54,062 bases of DNA from an uncultured Eubacteriales bacterium (GTDB lineage Bacteria > Bacillota > Clostridia > Oscillospirales > Oscillospiraceae), in contig UQZR01000018.1 in the NCBI GenBank assembly GCA_900545585.1, positions 1 through 54,062 on the forward strand. The letters are read 5' to 3'. The position numbers and the translations under genes are program-made. The notes below the pieces were generated by a model. That model was not told where the DNA came from, did no database searches, and saw nothing but the letters and a program-made list of their open reading frames with translations. This document shows positions 31,646-39,115 of this stretch, piece after piece (position 1 is the stretch's first letter; each line of letters begins with the position of its first letter).

Positions 31646-32848
31646 ATGATCTCGATGGATATGCTCCACGACGCCCAGCAGGTGCTGGCCCCCGTCATCA
31701 GCCGCACCCCCATGGTGTCCACCAAGGGCATCGTCCCGGGCTGCGACTTCTGCCTCAAGGCCGACTGCCTGCAAAAGACCGGCGCGTTCAAGCTCCGCGG
31801 CGCGTACTATAAAATTGCCACCCTCTCCGATGAGGAGAAGGCCCGCGGCGTCATCGCCTGCTCCGCCGGCAACCACGCTCAGGGCGTGGCCTATGCCGCC
31901 CGCGACATGGGCATCAGGGCCACCATCTGTATCCCCGAGGGTGCGCCCATCTCCAAGATCGAAGCCACCCGCAGCTACGGCGCCAACGTGGTGCTGGTGC
32001 CCGGGGTGTACGACGACGCCTACGCCGAAGCGGTGCGCCTGCGGGACGAGCAGGGCCTGACCTTCATCCACCCCTTCAACGACTACCGTATCATGGCAGG
32101 TCAGGGCACCCTCGGCCTTGAAATTTTAGAGCAGCTGCCGGACGTGGACGCGATCTTCGTGCCCATCGGCGGCGGCGGTCTCATCGGCGGCCTCGCCTAC
32201 GCCGTGAAGCACCTGAAGCCCGCCTGCCGCGTCATCGGCGTTCAGGCCGCCGGTGCCCCCAGCATGGCGGAATCCCTGAAAAAAGGCGAGATCATCACGC
32301 TTTCCAGCGTGGACACCATTGCCGACGGCATCAAGGTCAAGACCCCCGGCGACCTGACCTTCGACATGTGCCGCCAGTACGTGGACGAGGTGGTGACGGT
32401 GACGGAGAGCGAGATCGCCAGCGCCATCCTGACGGTGCTGGAAAAGCAGAAGCTGGTGGCCGAGGGCGCGGGCGCGGTTGGCATCGCCGCCGCCATGTAT
32501 CATAAGGCCAGCATCGAGGGCCAGACCGTCTGTGCCCTGCTGTCCGGCGGCAATGTGGACGTGACCATGCTGGAGCGCATCCTCACCCGCGGCCTTGCCA
32601 AGGAGGGCCGTACTGTGACGTTCTCCACCGTCCTGCCCGACCAGCCCCACGCGCTGGCGTCGTTCCTGGAGGTGGTATCCTCTCTGGGTGCCAACGTGCT
32701 GGACGTGAACCACGAGCGCCGCAACACCCGCGCCGCCATCGGCTCCTGCGTGGTGCAGCTGTCGCTGGAGACCCGCGACAAGGCCCATATCCAGGAAATT
32801 ATTTCCAGCCTCCGCCGCGAGGGCTACGAGGTGGAGGAGCAGTCCTGA
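31646..32848 (+). CDS. ilvA: Threonine ammonia-lyase with C-terminal ACT-like domain
   Basis: A 400-residue fold-type II PLP enzyme. The PLP lysine is Lys49 in KTGAFKLRGA, the Asn-containing SAGNHAQG binds the cofactor, and the phosphate loop is GGGGLIGG. From about residue 325 a single ACT domain is present (HALASFLEVVSSLGANVLDV). This 400-residue form is typical of the anaerobic/catabolic enzyme, which converts threonine to 2-oxobutyrate and ammonia; the biosynthetic IlvA is longer with tandem ACT domains. AAAGGAGG lies ahead of ATG 31646. The neighbouring pepT suggests amino-acid fermentation. Confidence 0.9.
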   Translation: MISMDMLHDAQQVLAPVISRTPMVSTKGIVPGCDFCLKADCLQKTGAFKLRGAYYKIATLSDEEKARGVIACSAGNHAQGVAYAARDMGIRATICIPEGAPISKIEATRSYGANVVLVPGVYDDAYAEAVRLRDEQGLTFIHPFNDYRIMAGQGTLGLEILEQLPDVDAIFVPIGGGGLIGGLAYAVKHLKPACRVIGVQAAGAPSMAESLKKGEIITLSSVDTIADGIKVKTPGDLTFDMCRQYVDEVVTVTESEIASAILTVLEKQKLVAEGAGAVGIAAAMYHKASIEGQTVCALLSGGNVDVTMLERILTRGLAKEGRTVTFSTVLPDQPHALASFLEVVSSLGANVLDVNHERRNTRAAIGSCVVQLSLETRDKAHIQEIISSLRREGYEVEEQS

Positions 32849-32923
32849 CGCGAACGCGCCGTTTCACCTTTCTGCCGAATATTGTCCGAACTAACAGCCG
32901 TTCCCATTTTGTAAAAGCACGGC

Positions 32924-32960
32924 AAAAGCCGTCCGCTCCACGATGGAGCGGACGGCTTTT
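32924..32960. terminator. 17-bp perfect terminator between ilvA and tmcAL
   Basis: Arms 32924-32940 and 32944-32960 are perfect complements; the stem's AAAA/TTTT ends supply T runs in both directions, serving both convergent genes. Confidence 0.9.
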
Positions 32961-33033
32961 TATTTCCGGTTTACTTCCGATCAATTTCCGGTTTTTCTTC
33001 CGGATCTGCTTCATGAGGAACTTCCTGATTTTC

Positions 33034-34221
33034 TCACCGCATCACCGGCACGGACCGCAGCTCCTGTCCCGGGCCGGTCTGGGCCGGATCGGGCCGTGCC
33101 AGCACGTAGAGGTCGGTGCAGCGGCTCTCCACCGCCATCAGCGCCTGTGCTGCCGCCCCCAGTGCCGCCGCGTCCGCCGGCTTCGTCAGTACCGGCGCGC
33201 CGGCGTCCCGCATCCGCCGCAGCAGCTGTCGCCCCACGCCGTTGGCCGCCAGTACCCGCAGGTACGGCAGCTCCTCCGGCGGCTCCGGCAGGTCCAGCCA
33301 CGCCGCCAGCACCATCCGCCGCAGCCGCGCCAGCGGGTAGCGCTTGGTCCTGGCTGCCTCCAGCACATCCGCCAGCGTCACGCCGGTGTGGGCCGCCCGG
33401 TACATCCGGCGGTACAGCCCCTCGCCGCCGCCATCCAGCCGCCGCCAGTCCTCCGGTTCCATGGTCCGCAGGCGGGACAGAATGGCCCGCTCGCACAGCC
33501 GCGGGTCTGTCAGGCGTCCCGCCGCCTGCTGCCGCCGCAGGATGTCCGCCGCCGCAGGGGGCATGTAGACCGCCGCCTGCTCCGTCTCCCCCGCCGCCAG
33601 CAGCTGCCGCAGGTACGATGCCGAGGCGAAGCCGCCGCAGGGTGCTTCGCCGTGCTGTGCGCCGGTGCGCCGCAGCGTGTGGGCCGTCAGCGGGCTTTTC
33701 AGCCGCCGGATGGCGCGGAGATACTCCACTGCCAGCGTGTTGTTGGGGCTGGCCAGCAGTACCGCGTCCGCCGGTCCCAGCAGCGCTTCCACCGCCTGCT
33801 GGCGGCGGGCGGCAAAGGTGCGGCCGTCCTCCGGCACGGCAGCCAGCGCCGCCGTCAAGTCTTCGCTATCCAGACAGTCCGCGCACCGCGTCAGCGCCGC
33901 CATGTCGCCGCTCTCTGAGCCGAACAGCAGCTCCGTCACCACGCCGGTGCGCGTCAGGACCTCCACGCCGCCCCGGGCGAACCGCTCCGCCGTGGACATG
34001 GCCCACACGGTGGGCAGCTCCAGCACCAGATCCGCGCCGCAGGCCACGGCCATCTCGGCCCTGGCCAGTTTGTCCGCCGCAGCGAAACCGCCCCGCTGGG
34101 TGAAATTACCGCTCATGGCGCAGACCACCGCCGAAGCACCCGCCTCCCGGGCCCGGGCCATCAGCCAGGCATGGCCAGTGTGGAGGGGATCGTATTCACA
34201 AATGATGCCTGTCACGGACAT
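33034..34221 (-). CDS. tmcAL: tRNA(Met) cytidine acetate ligase
   Basis: A 395-residue protein of the YlbM/TmcAL family. The N-terminal nucleotide-binding motif is GIICEYDPLHTGH (HxGH type), followed by VVCAMSGNFTQRG and LVLELPTVWAMSTAERFARGG, both landmarks. The enzyme uses acetate and ATP to acetylate C34 of elongator tRNA-Met. The usual length is about 400. The gene stands alone, with a strong terminator after it; upstream of it lies the repeat-rich 34222-34974 gap. Confidence 0.9.
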   Translation of the reverse strand: MSVTGIICEYDPLHTGHAWLMARAREAGASAVVCAMSGNFTQRGGFAAADKLARAEMAVACGADLVLELPTVWAMSTAERFARGGVEVLTRTGVVTELLFGSESGDMAALTRCADCLDSEDLTAALAAVPEDGRTFAARRQQAVEALLGPADAVLLASPNNTLAVEYLRAIRRLKSPLTAHTLRRTGAQHGEAPCGGFASASYLRQLLAAGETEQAAVYMPPAAADILRRQQAAGRLTDPRLCERAILSRLRTMEPEDWRRLDGGGEGLYRRMYRAAHTGVTLADVLEAARTKRYPLARLRRMVLAAWLDLPEPPEELPYLRVLAANGVGRQLLRRMRDAGAPVLTKPADAAALGAAAQALMAVESRCTDLYVLARPDPAQTGPGQELRSVPVMR

Positions 34222-34334
34222 AGTTGTCCTCCTTGGTGCGATCTTGTATGGAATTGCGGAACATTTTTCTGCGCGGTTGGGGTACGCTGAAAACCGCAGC
34301 TGTGTATCACGCGAGACTTAGAACGGCGCATTTC

Positions 34335-34486
34335 GTCGTACAACGAATCGCTTGCGGTCTTCTTATCGCTGCCGCTCTCACGTACCATGCAGAGGTGCGC
34401 TGTTCTACGGCGGTAGGACAAGGCACTATCCTGCGGCACGTGGGAATGGCAGCGGGAAAAGAAGTACAAGCGATTCCTTGCGGAAC
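34335..34486. repeat. Long imperfect palindrome in a noncoding gap
   Basis: The 34222-34974 gap holds no convincing gene. Inside it, 34335-34410 is an imperfect reverse complement of 34412-34486: the left GAATCGCTTG (34345-34354) matches the right CAAGCGATTC (34468-34477), CGCTGCCGCT matches AGCGGG-TGCCATT-like sequence, and the centre is GTTCTACGGCGGTAGGAC. A second small hairpin follows (GCATCCTTTTGC... with GCAAAAGGATG, about 34555-34585). Because of the symmetry, both strands translate into similar-looking peptides, which mimics coding. It could be a decayed mobile repeat or a structured RNA. Confidence 0.6.
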
Positions 34487-34931
34487 CTTTTTGTACCGCG
34501 GCTGCAATCAGACAAAAGGAAATCCAAAAACCGTTGGTTTTTGGCGGCGTTTTTGCATCCTTTTGCCGCTGAGTGCAAAAGGATGTCGCGCCGGAGCGCG
34601 AAATATTCCCGCCGGAGGCAAACATGCAGGACGCGGGTGCAGCCCGCAATCGAAGAACAAAAAACGGGCCGTCGGGGCGCCAGCCCCTGCGTGGTGCGCG
34701 ACCGAAGCCGCGAGAAACGACCCGCGCCCGGGGCGCGGAATACCTTTTTTACATCTTACCACAAAAGCTCAAAAGATTGCAACGCAAGGTCAGCTTTTCC
34801 CGCCGCGGGTCATTGTATTTAGGCAGGCGGCGAGTAAGTGCGCCCTTACCGGCTGCTTGCTATCAGCTTTCGTGTGTGTTATACTGGGCAACGATTCGAC
34901 AAACAAGAATTTGTGAAATCCACATATTTTA

Positions 34932-34965
34932 AGAAGGAGCCTTCGCTTATGCGAAAGCTCCTTCT
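34932..34965 (-). terminator. Terminator of the flavin reductase gene
   Basis: AGAAGGAGC-C-TTCGC and GCGAA-A-GCTCCTTCT pair around TTAT; on the minus strand TTAAAAT follows. It is nine bases after the stop codon. Confidence 0.85.
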
Positions 34966-34974
34966 CTGCACACC

Positions 34975-35541
34975 TTACTTTTTCAGCTTTAAGCCGTCGT
35001 GGAATGCTTCGCCCACACGCTCGGTGACTTTATAATAGCCGTGGGTGTAGGGGTCAAATGCGATGGCGTTGACTTTGGACATATCAATTTTTCCGTCCAC
35101 CATAACGCTTTCATCGGCAGTGACATTGACTACCTTACCGATGACGCCGCATCCGTATTCATTGTTCTGATACTCGATGAACCTGCACTCCAGACAAATC
35201 GGGAACTCGTTGATGACCGGCGCATCGACGGCTTCGGCTTTGCTGGCGGTCAGACCGCTGCGGGCAAATTTATCGGCAACTTTATTGCCGGACTCTACGC
35301 CGAAATAGTCTGCTTCCACTATGTGGGCAGCGTCGGCAATGCTGACGGTAAACGCTCCCCGTGCCTTGATGTTCTGCACGGTCTTATGGGTTTCGGTGAG
35401 ATTCAGGGCAACGGTGTCTCGCTCCTGCATGGTGCCCCATGCGGCGTTCATCACATTCACGCTGCCGTCCTCGTTATAAGTCGCAACCATCAGAACCGGC
35501 ATTGGGAAAATACCCTCGGTGATTTTCAGTTTTGTTCTCAT
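34975..35541 (-). CDS. Flavin reductase family protein (FMN-binding split barrel)
   Basis: A 188-residue protein of the flavin-reductase-like split-barrel family. Landmarks are PMPVLMVATYNEDGSVNVMNAAWGTM, ETHKTVQNIKARGAFTVSI and NEYGCGVIGKVVNV. Such proteins bind FMN and often reduce flavin or act in oxidant and xenobiotic responses. The gene is divergent from a HxlR regulator. Its promoter (TTGAAT, 16 bases, TATAAT) has its -35 beside the operator-like repeat, so redox or electrophile control by that regulator is likely. Confidence 0.85.
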   Translation of the reverse strand: MRTKLKITEGIFPMPVLMVATYNEDGSVNVMNAAWGTMQERDTVALNLTETHKTVQNIKARGAFTVSIADAAHIVEADYFGVESGNKVADKFARSGLTASKAEAVDAPVINEFPICLECRFIEYQNNEYGCGVIGKVVNVTADESVMVDGKIDMSKVNAIAFDPYTHGYYKVTERVGEAFHDGLKLKK

Positions 35542-35564
35542 GATAACTTCTCCTTGTGATCGTA

Positions 35565-35593
35565 TTGACAGGACTGTTCATCCTGCTTATAAT
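35565..35593 (+). promoter_or_regulatory. Consensus promoter of the hxlR gene
   Basis: TTGACA (35565-35570), 17 bases, TATAAT (35588-35593): a perfect consensus match. Transcription would begin near 35600, so the operator-like repeat (35618-35643) lies in the transcribed leader. Confidence 0.85.
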
Positions 35594-35619
35594 TATACGC
35601 AGGAAAATCAGAAATTCAA
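35592..35619 (-). promoter_or_regulatory. Promoter of the flavin reductase gene
   Basis: On the minus strand, TTGAAT (35619-35614), 16 bases, TATAAT (35597-35592). Its -10 overlaps that of the divergent hxlR promoter. Confidence 0.75.
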
Positions 35620-35643
35620 GTACTGGCTAAAAAGACAGGTACT
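35618..35643. promoter_or_regulatory. Operator-like repeat for the HxlR regulator
   Basis: AAGTACTGGC (35618-35627) and GACAGGTACT (35634-35643) form an imperfect inverted repeat with a GTAC core in each half, as at many HxlR sites. It lies just upstream of the flavin reductase -35 (activator position) and downstream of the hxlR start (repressor position). Confidence 0.6.
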
Positions 35644-35660
35644 ATCCTTGGAGAAAGTAA

Positions 35661-35999
35661 ATGATAAAGAACTATATTGGGAACGCCAATTTTGAGGACA
35701 CCGGCTTTGCCTACACATTGTCGCTGATCTCAGGCAAGCACAAGATGGTCATTCTTTACTGCCTGATGGAGTTTGAGACGGTGCGGTTCAATGAGCTGAA
35801 ACGGTATCTGAAAACCATTTCCGACAAGACCCTCAGCACGAATCTCAAGGAGCTGGAAGCGGATAAACTGATCGTCCGCGCCGAGTATCCGCAGATCCCG
35901 CCAAAGGTGGAGTATTCTCTATCGGAGCGCGGAAAGTCGCTGATGAAGGTGCTGGATCAGCTCTGTGTCTGGGGCGAGGAGAATCGGCTGACAGAGTGA
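35661..35999 (+). CDS. HxlR-family winged-helix regulator
   Basis: A 112-residue protein with the HxlR signature: TLSLISGKHKMVILYCLMEFETVRFNELKRYLKTISDKTLSTNLKELE (about 15-65) and a wing with YSLSERG. HxlR proteins sense oxidants or electrophiles, often through Cys; here Cys35 and Cys105 are present. It is divergent from the flavin reductase gene and likely controls it. A GNAT gene follows 29 bases later in the same direction. Confidence 0.88.
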   Translation: MIKNYIGNANFEDTGFAYTLSLISGKHKMVILYCLMEFETVRFNELKRYLKTISDKTLSTNLKELEADKLIVRAEYPQIPPKVEYSLSERGKSLMKVLDQLCVWGEENRLTE

Positions 36000-36028
36000 C
36001 AAATCGGAATTTGGAGGGATAGATTTCT

Positions 36029-36553
36029 ATGATTATCAGATATGCAGAAGAGAAAAATTTTATAGAATTGCGACAGTTTTATGACGGTATGTGTAAAGTT
36101 TTGAGCGAAAAAGATTTTCTGCCGGAGGGAGATAAAGGTGGTTTCCCTCCAGATGAAATGATCAAAGATGCAATCAAAGAGAGAAATCAGTTTATCGGTA
36201 TTGAAGATGGTCGAATTGTTGCGGCGTATATTATGAATCATGATCGTGATGAGGCGTATCACACAGTTAAATGGCTTATTGATGCAAATGATAACGAGAC
36301 AGTAGTTCTTCATGCCTTGCGTGTCCTTCCGGAATATGGAGGTCGTGGATACTCGAAGCAGTTAGTTCAACACGCAATAGACACAGCAAGGGAAAGAAAC
36401 CTTAAATCAATTCGTCTTGATTGCATAGAGGGAAATGATATTCCACAGAAAATGTATATGTCGTTTGGATTTAAGTATGTGGATAAGGTTGAAATCACAT
36501 ATGTTGATATTGGAGTACCGAGGAAGTTCCTCTTATATGAGTTTGTGCTCTAA
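36029..36553 (+). CDS. GNAT-family N-acetyltransferase (AT-rich)
   Basis: A 174-residue acetyltransferase with the acetyl-CoA loop in HALRVLPEYGGRGYSKQLVQHAI (R/Q-x-x-G-x-G/A pattern as GGRGYS) and a late ALxFY-like segment MYMSFGFKYVDKVEITY. The substrate cannot be told. Codons are markedly richer in A and T than in the surrounding genes (AAA, AAT, GAT, TTT), suggesting later acquisition. GGAGGG precedes the ATG. It may be read from the hxlR promoter. Confidence 0.82.
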   Translation: MIIRYAEEKNFIELRQFYDGMCKVLSEKDFLPEGDKGGFPPDEMIKDAIKERNQFIGIEDGRIVAAYIMNHDRDEAYHTVKWLIDANDNETVVLHALRVLPEYGGRGYSKQLVQHAIDTARERNLKSIRLDCIEGNDIPQKMYMSFGFKYVDKVEITYVDIGVPRKFLLYEFVL

Positions 36554-36671
36554 TCAAGACATAATGACAGTTATATCTTGAACATTGTACAAACAAATTC
36601 CAGTTTGTTGATCTGATTTCCCCGTCCCGTTTGCCCTTTCGCCTCAATTTCCTTTGATCCAGAAAACACCC

Positions 36672-36695
36672 TTGACAAATCTTATCTCAATATAA
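36672..36695 (+). promoter_or_regulatory. Candidate promoter of mtnN-luxS
   Basis: TTGACA (36672-36677) is followed by AT-rich sequence with TATAAACT; the best -10 (TAAACT) is at a short 15-base spacing, so the exact element is uncertain. AGGAGG stands before the ATG at 36725. Confidence 0.45.
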
Positions 36696-36724
36696 ACTAA
36701 TGTAATTTTCAGGAGGACACCAAC

Positions 36725-37396
36725 ATGCGCATCGGACTGCTGTACGCCATGAAGGGCGAGATCGAAAGTATGCTGACGGAGGAGACGCCGCTGCTTCAGG
36801 AAAGGGCGGGGGTATCGTTCTACCGTATCCGCGAGGACATCATCGCCTGCTGCGGCGGCGTGGGCAAGGTCAACGCCGCCATGGCCACCCAGCTGTTCAT
36901 CGACCTGTACCACCCCGACCTCATGATGAACGTCGGCGTGGCGGGCAGCTTCGAGGACCTGCCCATCGGCACGCTGGTGCTGCCGGATCGGTTCATGCAG
37001 CACGATATGGATACCTCCGGCATCGGCGACCCCGTAGGGCTGATCTCTACGGTGAACCGCATGGACTTCCCCACCGCGCGGCAGGACGAGGCCCGCGCCG
37101 CGCTGGACGGCATGGACATCGCCTACCGCGTGGGCAGCGTGGCCACCGGCGACTGGTTCGCCACGGAGTGCGACCGCGCCCGCTGGATCGCCGGCACGTT
37201 CCATCCGCTGCTCATCGAGATGGAGGGCTGCGCGGCGGCCCAGGTGTGCTGGCGCAACGATGTAGAATTTCTGGCGCTGAAATCCGTGTCCGACTGCGTG
37301 CTGGCACACCACGACTTCTACTTTAACTTCCCGCAGGCCATGCGGGATCTGAATAAGACCGCTCTGCCTCTGGCGGAGTGTCTGCTGGAGGGCTGA
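36725..37396 (+). CDS. mtnN: 5'-methylthioadenosine/S-adenosylhomocysteine nucleosidase
   Basis: A 223-residue PNP-fold nucleosidase. GLLYAMKGEI places catalytic Glu12; GGVGKVNAAMATQ is the phosphate-loop-like block; EMEGCAAAQVC (Glu165-Met-Glu167) binds the ribose; ALKSVSD gives catalytic Asp190. It cleaves adenine from S-adenosylhomocysteine and methylthioadenosine. The LuxS gene starts three bases after it stops, so the two steps to autoinducer-2 precursor and homocysteine are co-produced. Confidence 0.93.
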   Translation: MRIGLLYAMKGEIESMLTEETPLLQERAGVSFYRIREDIIACCGGVGKVNAAMATQLFIDLYHPDLMMNVGVAGSFEDLPIGTLVLPDRFMQHDMDTSGIGDPVGLISTVNRMDFPTARQDEARAALDGMDIAYRVGSVATGDWFATECDRARWIAGTFHPLLIEMEGCAAAQVCWRNDVEFLALKSVSDCVLAHHDFYFNFPQAMRDLNKTALPLAECLLEG

Positions 37397-37399
37397 AGC

Positions 37400-37870
37400 A
37401 TGGAACGTATCGCAAGCTTTACCGTGGACCACAATGTGCTGGTGCCCGGGCTGTACCTGAGCCGCCGCGACGGGAACGTGGTGACGTTCGACCTGCGGTT
37501 CAAGAAGCCCAACACCGGCGACCTGCTGACCAACGCGGAGATGCACTCCGTGGAGCACGTCATCGCCACGCTGCTGCGAAACTCTCCCCGGAAGGACGCG
37601 GTGGTGTACTTTGGGCCCATGGGCTGCCAGACAGGCTTCTACTTCCTGTTCGACGGGGCGCAGCTCTCGGAATCGGAGGCGGTGGCGCTGGTACAGCAGG
37701 TGTTCGCCCGGGGCGCGGCCTATGACGGTGAGATGCCCGGCAAATCGGCGGCGGAGTGCGGCAACTACCGAAATCTGGACGTGGCGCTGGCCCGGGACTG
37801 CTGCCGGTACTACGCAGAGGTCATCGCGGACTGGAACGTGGAAAAGCTGGTCTATCCCACCGGAAAATAA
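37400..37870 (+). CDS. luxS: S-ribosylhomocysteine lyase
   Basis: A 156-residue LuxS. Metal ligands are His49 and His53 in HSVEH, and Cys120 in ECGNY; Glu52 and Cys76 (GPMGCQTG) are the catalytic acid/base residues. It converts S-ribosylhomocysteine to homocysteine and DPD, the autoinducer-2 precursor. It directly follows the nucleosidase that makes its substrate. Whether AI-2 is a signal here or LuxS serves methyl recycling only cannot be decided; no Lsr-type receptor is in the window. Confidence 0.95.
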   Translation: MERIASFTVDHNVLVPGLYLSRRDGNVVTFDLRFKKPNTGDLLTNAEMHSVEHVIATLLRNSPRKDAVVYFGPMGCQTGFYFLFDGAQLSESEAVALVQQVFARGAAYDGEMPGKSAAECGNYRNLDVALARDCCRYYAEVIADWNVEKLVYPTGK

Positions 37871-37901
37871 GGATTTTTTTCAGAAACAGCGGGTATTTCT
37901 G

Positions 37902-37930
37902 TTGACAAACGGAATATCCGCTGTTATACT
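37902..37930 (+). promoter_or_regulatory. Promoter of the L21 operon
   Basis: TTGACA (37902-37907), 17 bases, TATACT (37925-37930), a near-perfect strong promoter beginning 31 bases after luxS. Confidence 0.85.
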
Positions 37931-37936
37931 TGATAA

Positions 37937-38023
37937 GCCGCTTTGAATGGGTTTCAAGTTTCGGCGCGTCCGGACGCCCCCGACAGCGAGTCCGTAATGA
38001 AGGAAAGGCAGGTGCAACAAGTA
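37937..38023 (+). promoter_or_regulatory. Ribosomal protein L21 leader region
   Basis: The 87-base untranslated leader between the promoter and the L21 ATG contains GC-rich complementary segments (for example GGCGCGTCCGGACGCC) and ends with GGAAAGGCAGGTGCAACAAG, the sequence typical of Firmicutes L21 leaders. Such leaders bind L21 and repress their own operon. Recognition is by position and end sequence, without folding. Confidence 0.6.
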
Positions 38024-38335
38024 ATGCAGGCTATTATCGTGACTGGCGGTAAGCAGTACAATGTCAGCGAGGGTGACACTCTGTTCATCGAGAAGCTGGA
38101 CGTCAACGCTGGTGATTCCGTGGTTTTCGATCAGGTTCTGGCCATCGTGGATGGTGAGAACACCAAGTTCGGCACTCCCGTGGTGGAGGGCGCGAAGGTG
38201 GACGCCACTGTCGTCAAGAACGGCAAGGGCAAGAAGATCCGTATCTTCAAGTACACCCCCAAGAAGGGCTATCGCAAACGGCAGGGCCATCGTCAGCCGT
38301 ACACCAAGGTCGAGATCGGCAAGATCACGTTCTAA
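38024..38335 (+). CDS. rplU: 50S ribosomal protein L21
   Basis: A 103-residue L21, with the classic start MQAIIVTGGKQY, the middle VLAIVDGENTKFGTPVVEGA and the basic end KKGYRKRQGHRQPYTKVEI. The ATG at 38024 is chosen because it gives the family's normal N-terminus; an upstream in-frame ATG at 37943 would lie in the leader. It is the first gene of the L21-Prp-L27 operon. Confidence 0.95.
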   Translation: MQAIIVTGGKQYNVSEGDTLFIEKLDVNAGDSVVFDQVLAIVDGENTKFGTPVVEGAKVDATVVKNGKGKKIRIFKYTPKKGYRKRQGHRQPYTKVEIGKITF

Positions 38336-38341
38336 GGCAGG

Positions 38342-38671
38342 ATGACCACCGTTACATTCCTCACAGAGGAATCGCGCATCATCGGTTTTGATGCCAAGGG
38401 ACACAGCGGTTACGCGACTGAGGGCGAGGATATCGTCTGCGCCGCCGTGACCAGCGCCGTGCGGCTGGTGGAAGCCACCGTCAACGACGTGATGGGACTG
38501 TGTGCCGCGGTGAAAGTCAACGAGAGGGACGCCTCCATCTCCCTGCGGCTGCCCGGCGGGCTGGCGCAGACGGCGGAGAGCACGTGTCAGAACCTGCTCA
38601 CCGGTCTGATGGTCTATCTGGCCCAGCTCCACGACGAGTATCCGGATCATATCGAAGTCATGGAGGCGTAA
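38342..38671 (+). CDS. prp: Ribosomal-processing cysteine protease Prp
   Basis: A 109-residue protein. The catalytic His is in GHSGYA and the Cys in EDIVCAAVTS, the two conserved Prp motifs. It cleaves the N-terminal extension of ribosomal protein L27, encoded 50 bases downstream and bearing the recognised site. It starts six bases after the L21 stop. Prp is essential for ribosome maturation in species where L27 has the extension. Confidence 0.92.
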   Translation: MTTVTFLTEESRIIGFDAKGHSGYATEGEDIVCAAVTSAVRLVEATVNDVMGLCAAVKVNERDASISLRLPGGLAQTAESTCQNLLTGLMVYLAQLHDEYPDHIEVMEA

Positions 38672-38720
38672 CGTCTCCTGTTCCCGCGAAAGTATCTTAC
38701 AGAAAGGATGGTACTGAATT

Positions 38721-39002
38721 ATGCTGAACATTTCTCTGCAGTTCTTCGCCCATAAAAAAGGTATGGGCTCCACCAAGAACGGCCGTGATTCCGAGTCCAA
38801 GCGTCTTGGCCCCAAGCGCGCTGACGGGCAGTTCGTGCTGGCCGGCAACATTCTGGTGCGCCAGCGCGGTACCCATATCCACCCCGGCACCAACGTGGGC
38901 AAGGGCACTGACGACACCCTGTTCGCCAAGGCTGACGGCGTTGTCCGCTTTGAGCGTCTGGGCAAGGACCGCAAGCAGGTCTCCGTCTACCCCGCTGAGT
39001 AA
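38721..39002 (+). CDS. rpmA: 50S ribosomal protein L27 with Prp-cleaved extension
   Basis: A 93-residue L27. The first nine residues, MLNISLQFF, are the Firmicutes extension that Prp cuts before AHKKGMGSTKNGRDSE; the exposed AHKKG end reaches the peptidyl transferase centre. The rest (RLGPKRADGQFVLAGNILVRQRGTHIHPGTNVG) is typical. The terminator follows at 39017. Confidence 0.96.
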   Translation: MLNISLQFFAHKKGMGSTKNGRDSESKRLGPKRADGQFVLAGNILVRQRGTHIHPGTNVGKGTDDTLFAKADGVVRFERLGKDRKQVSVYPAE

Positions 39003-39016
39003 ACACGCAGCAAAGG

Positions 39017-39043
39017 CTCCCGCCTTCGGCGGGAGCTTTTTTG
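39017..39043 (+). terminator. Terminator after rpmA
   Basis: GCTCCCGCC, TTC, GGCGGGAGC and then TTTTTT: a textbook factor-independent terminator, 14 bases after the L27 stop. Confidence 0.95.
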
Positions 39044-39044
39044 T

Positions 39045-39072
39045 TGACGCGGCGGCTGTTTTCCGGTAGAAT
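39045..39072 (+). promoter_or_regulatory. Promoter of obgE
   Basis: TTGACG (39045-39050), 16 bases, TAGAAT (39067-39072), with a second TAGAAT ten bases on. It starts within the T run of the rpmA terminator. Confidence 0.65.
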
Positions 39073-39115
39073 AGGGTAGAATACAGGTATTTTCAAACAC
39101 TGTGAGGTAAGCACC

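Noticed and set aside
34224..34932. Overlapping short frames on both strands in the 34.2-34.9 kb gap
   Set aside because: Frames on both strands give similar Arg/Ser-rich peptides because the DNA is an imperfect palindrome; there are no ribosome sites or family motifs.
37943..38023. Upstream ATG giving a 27-residue longer L21
   Set aside because: The extra residues are not part of the L21 family and cover the leader region after the promoter; ATG 38024 gives the normal start.
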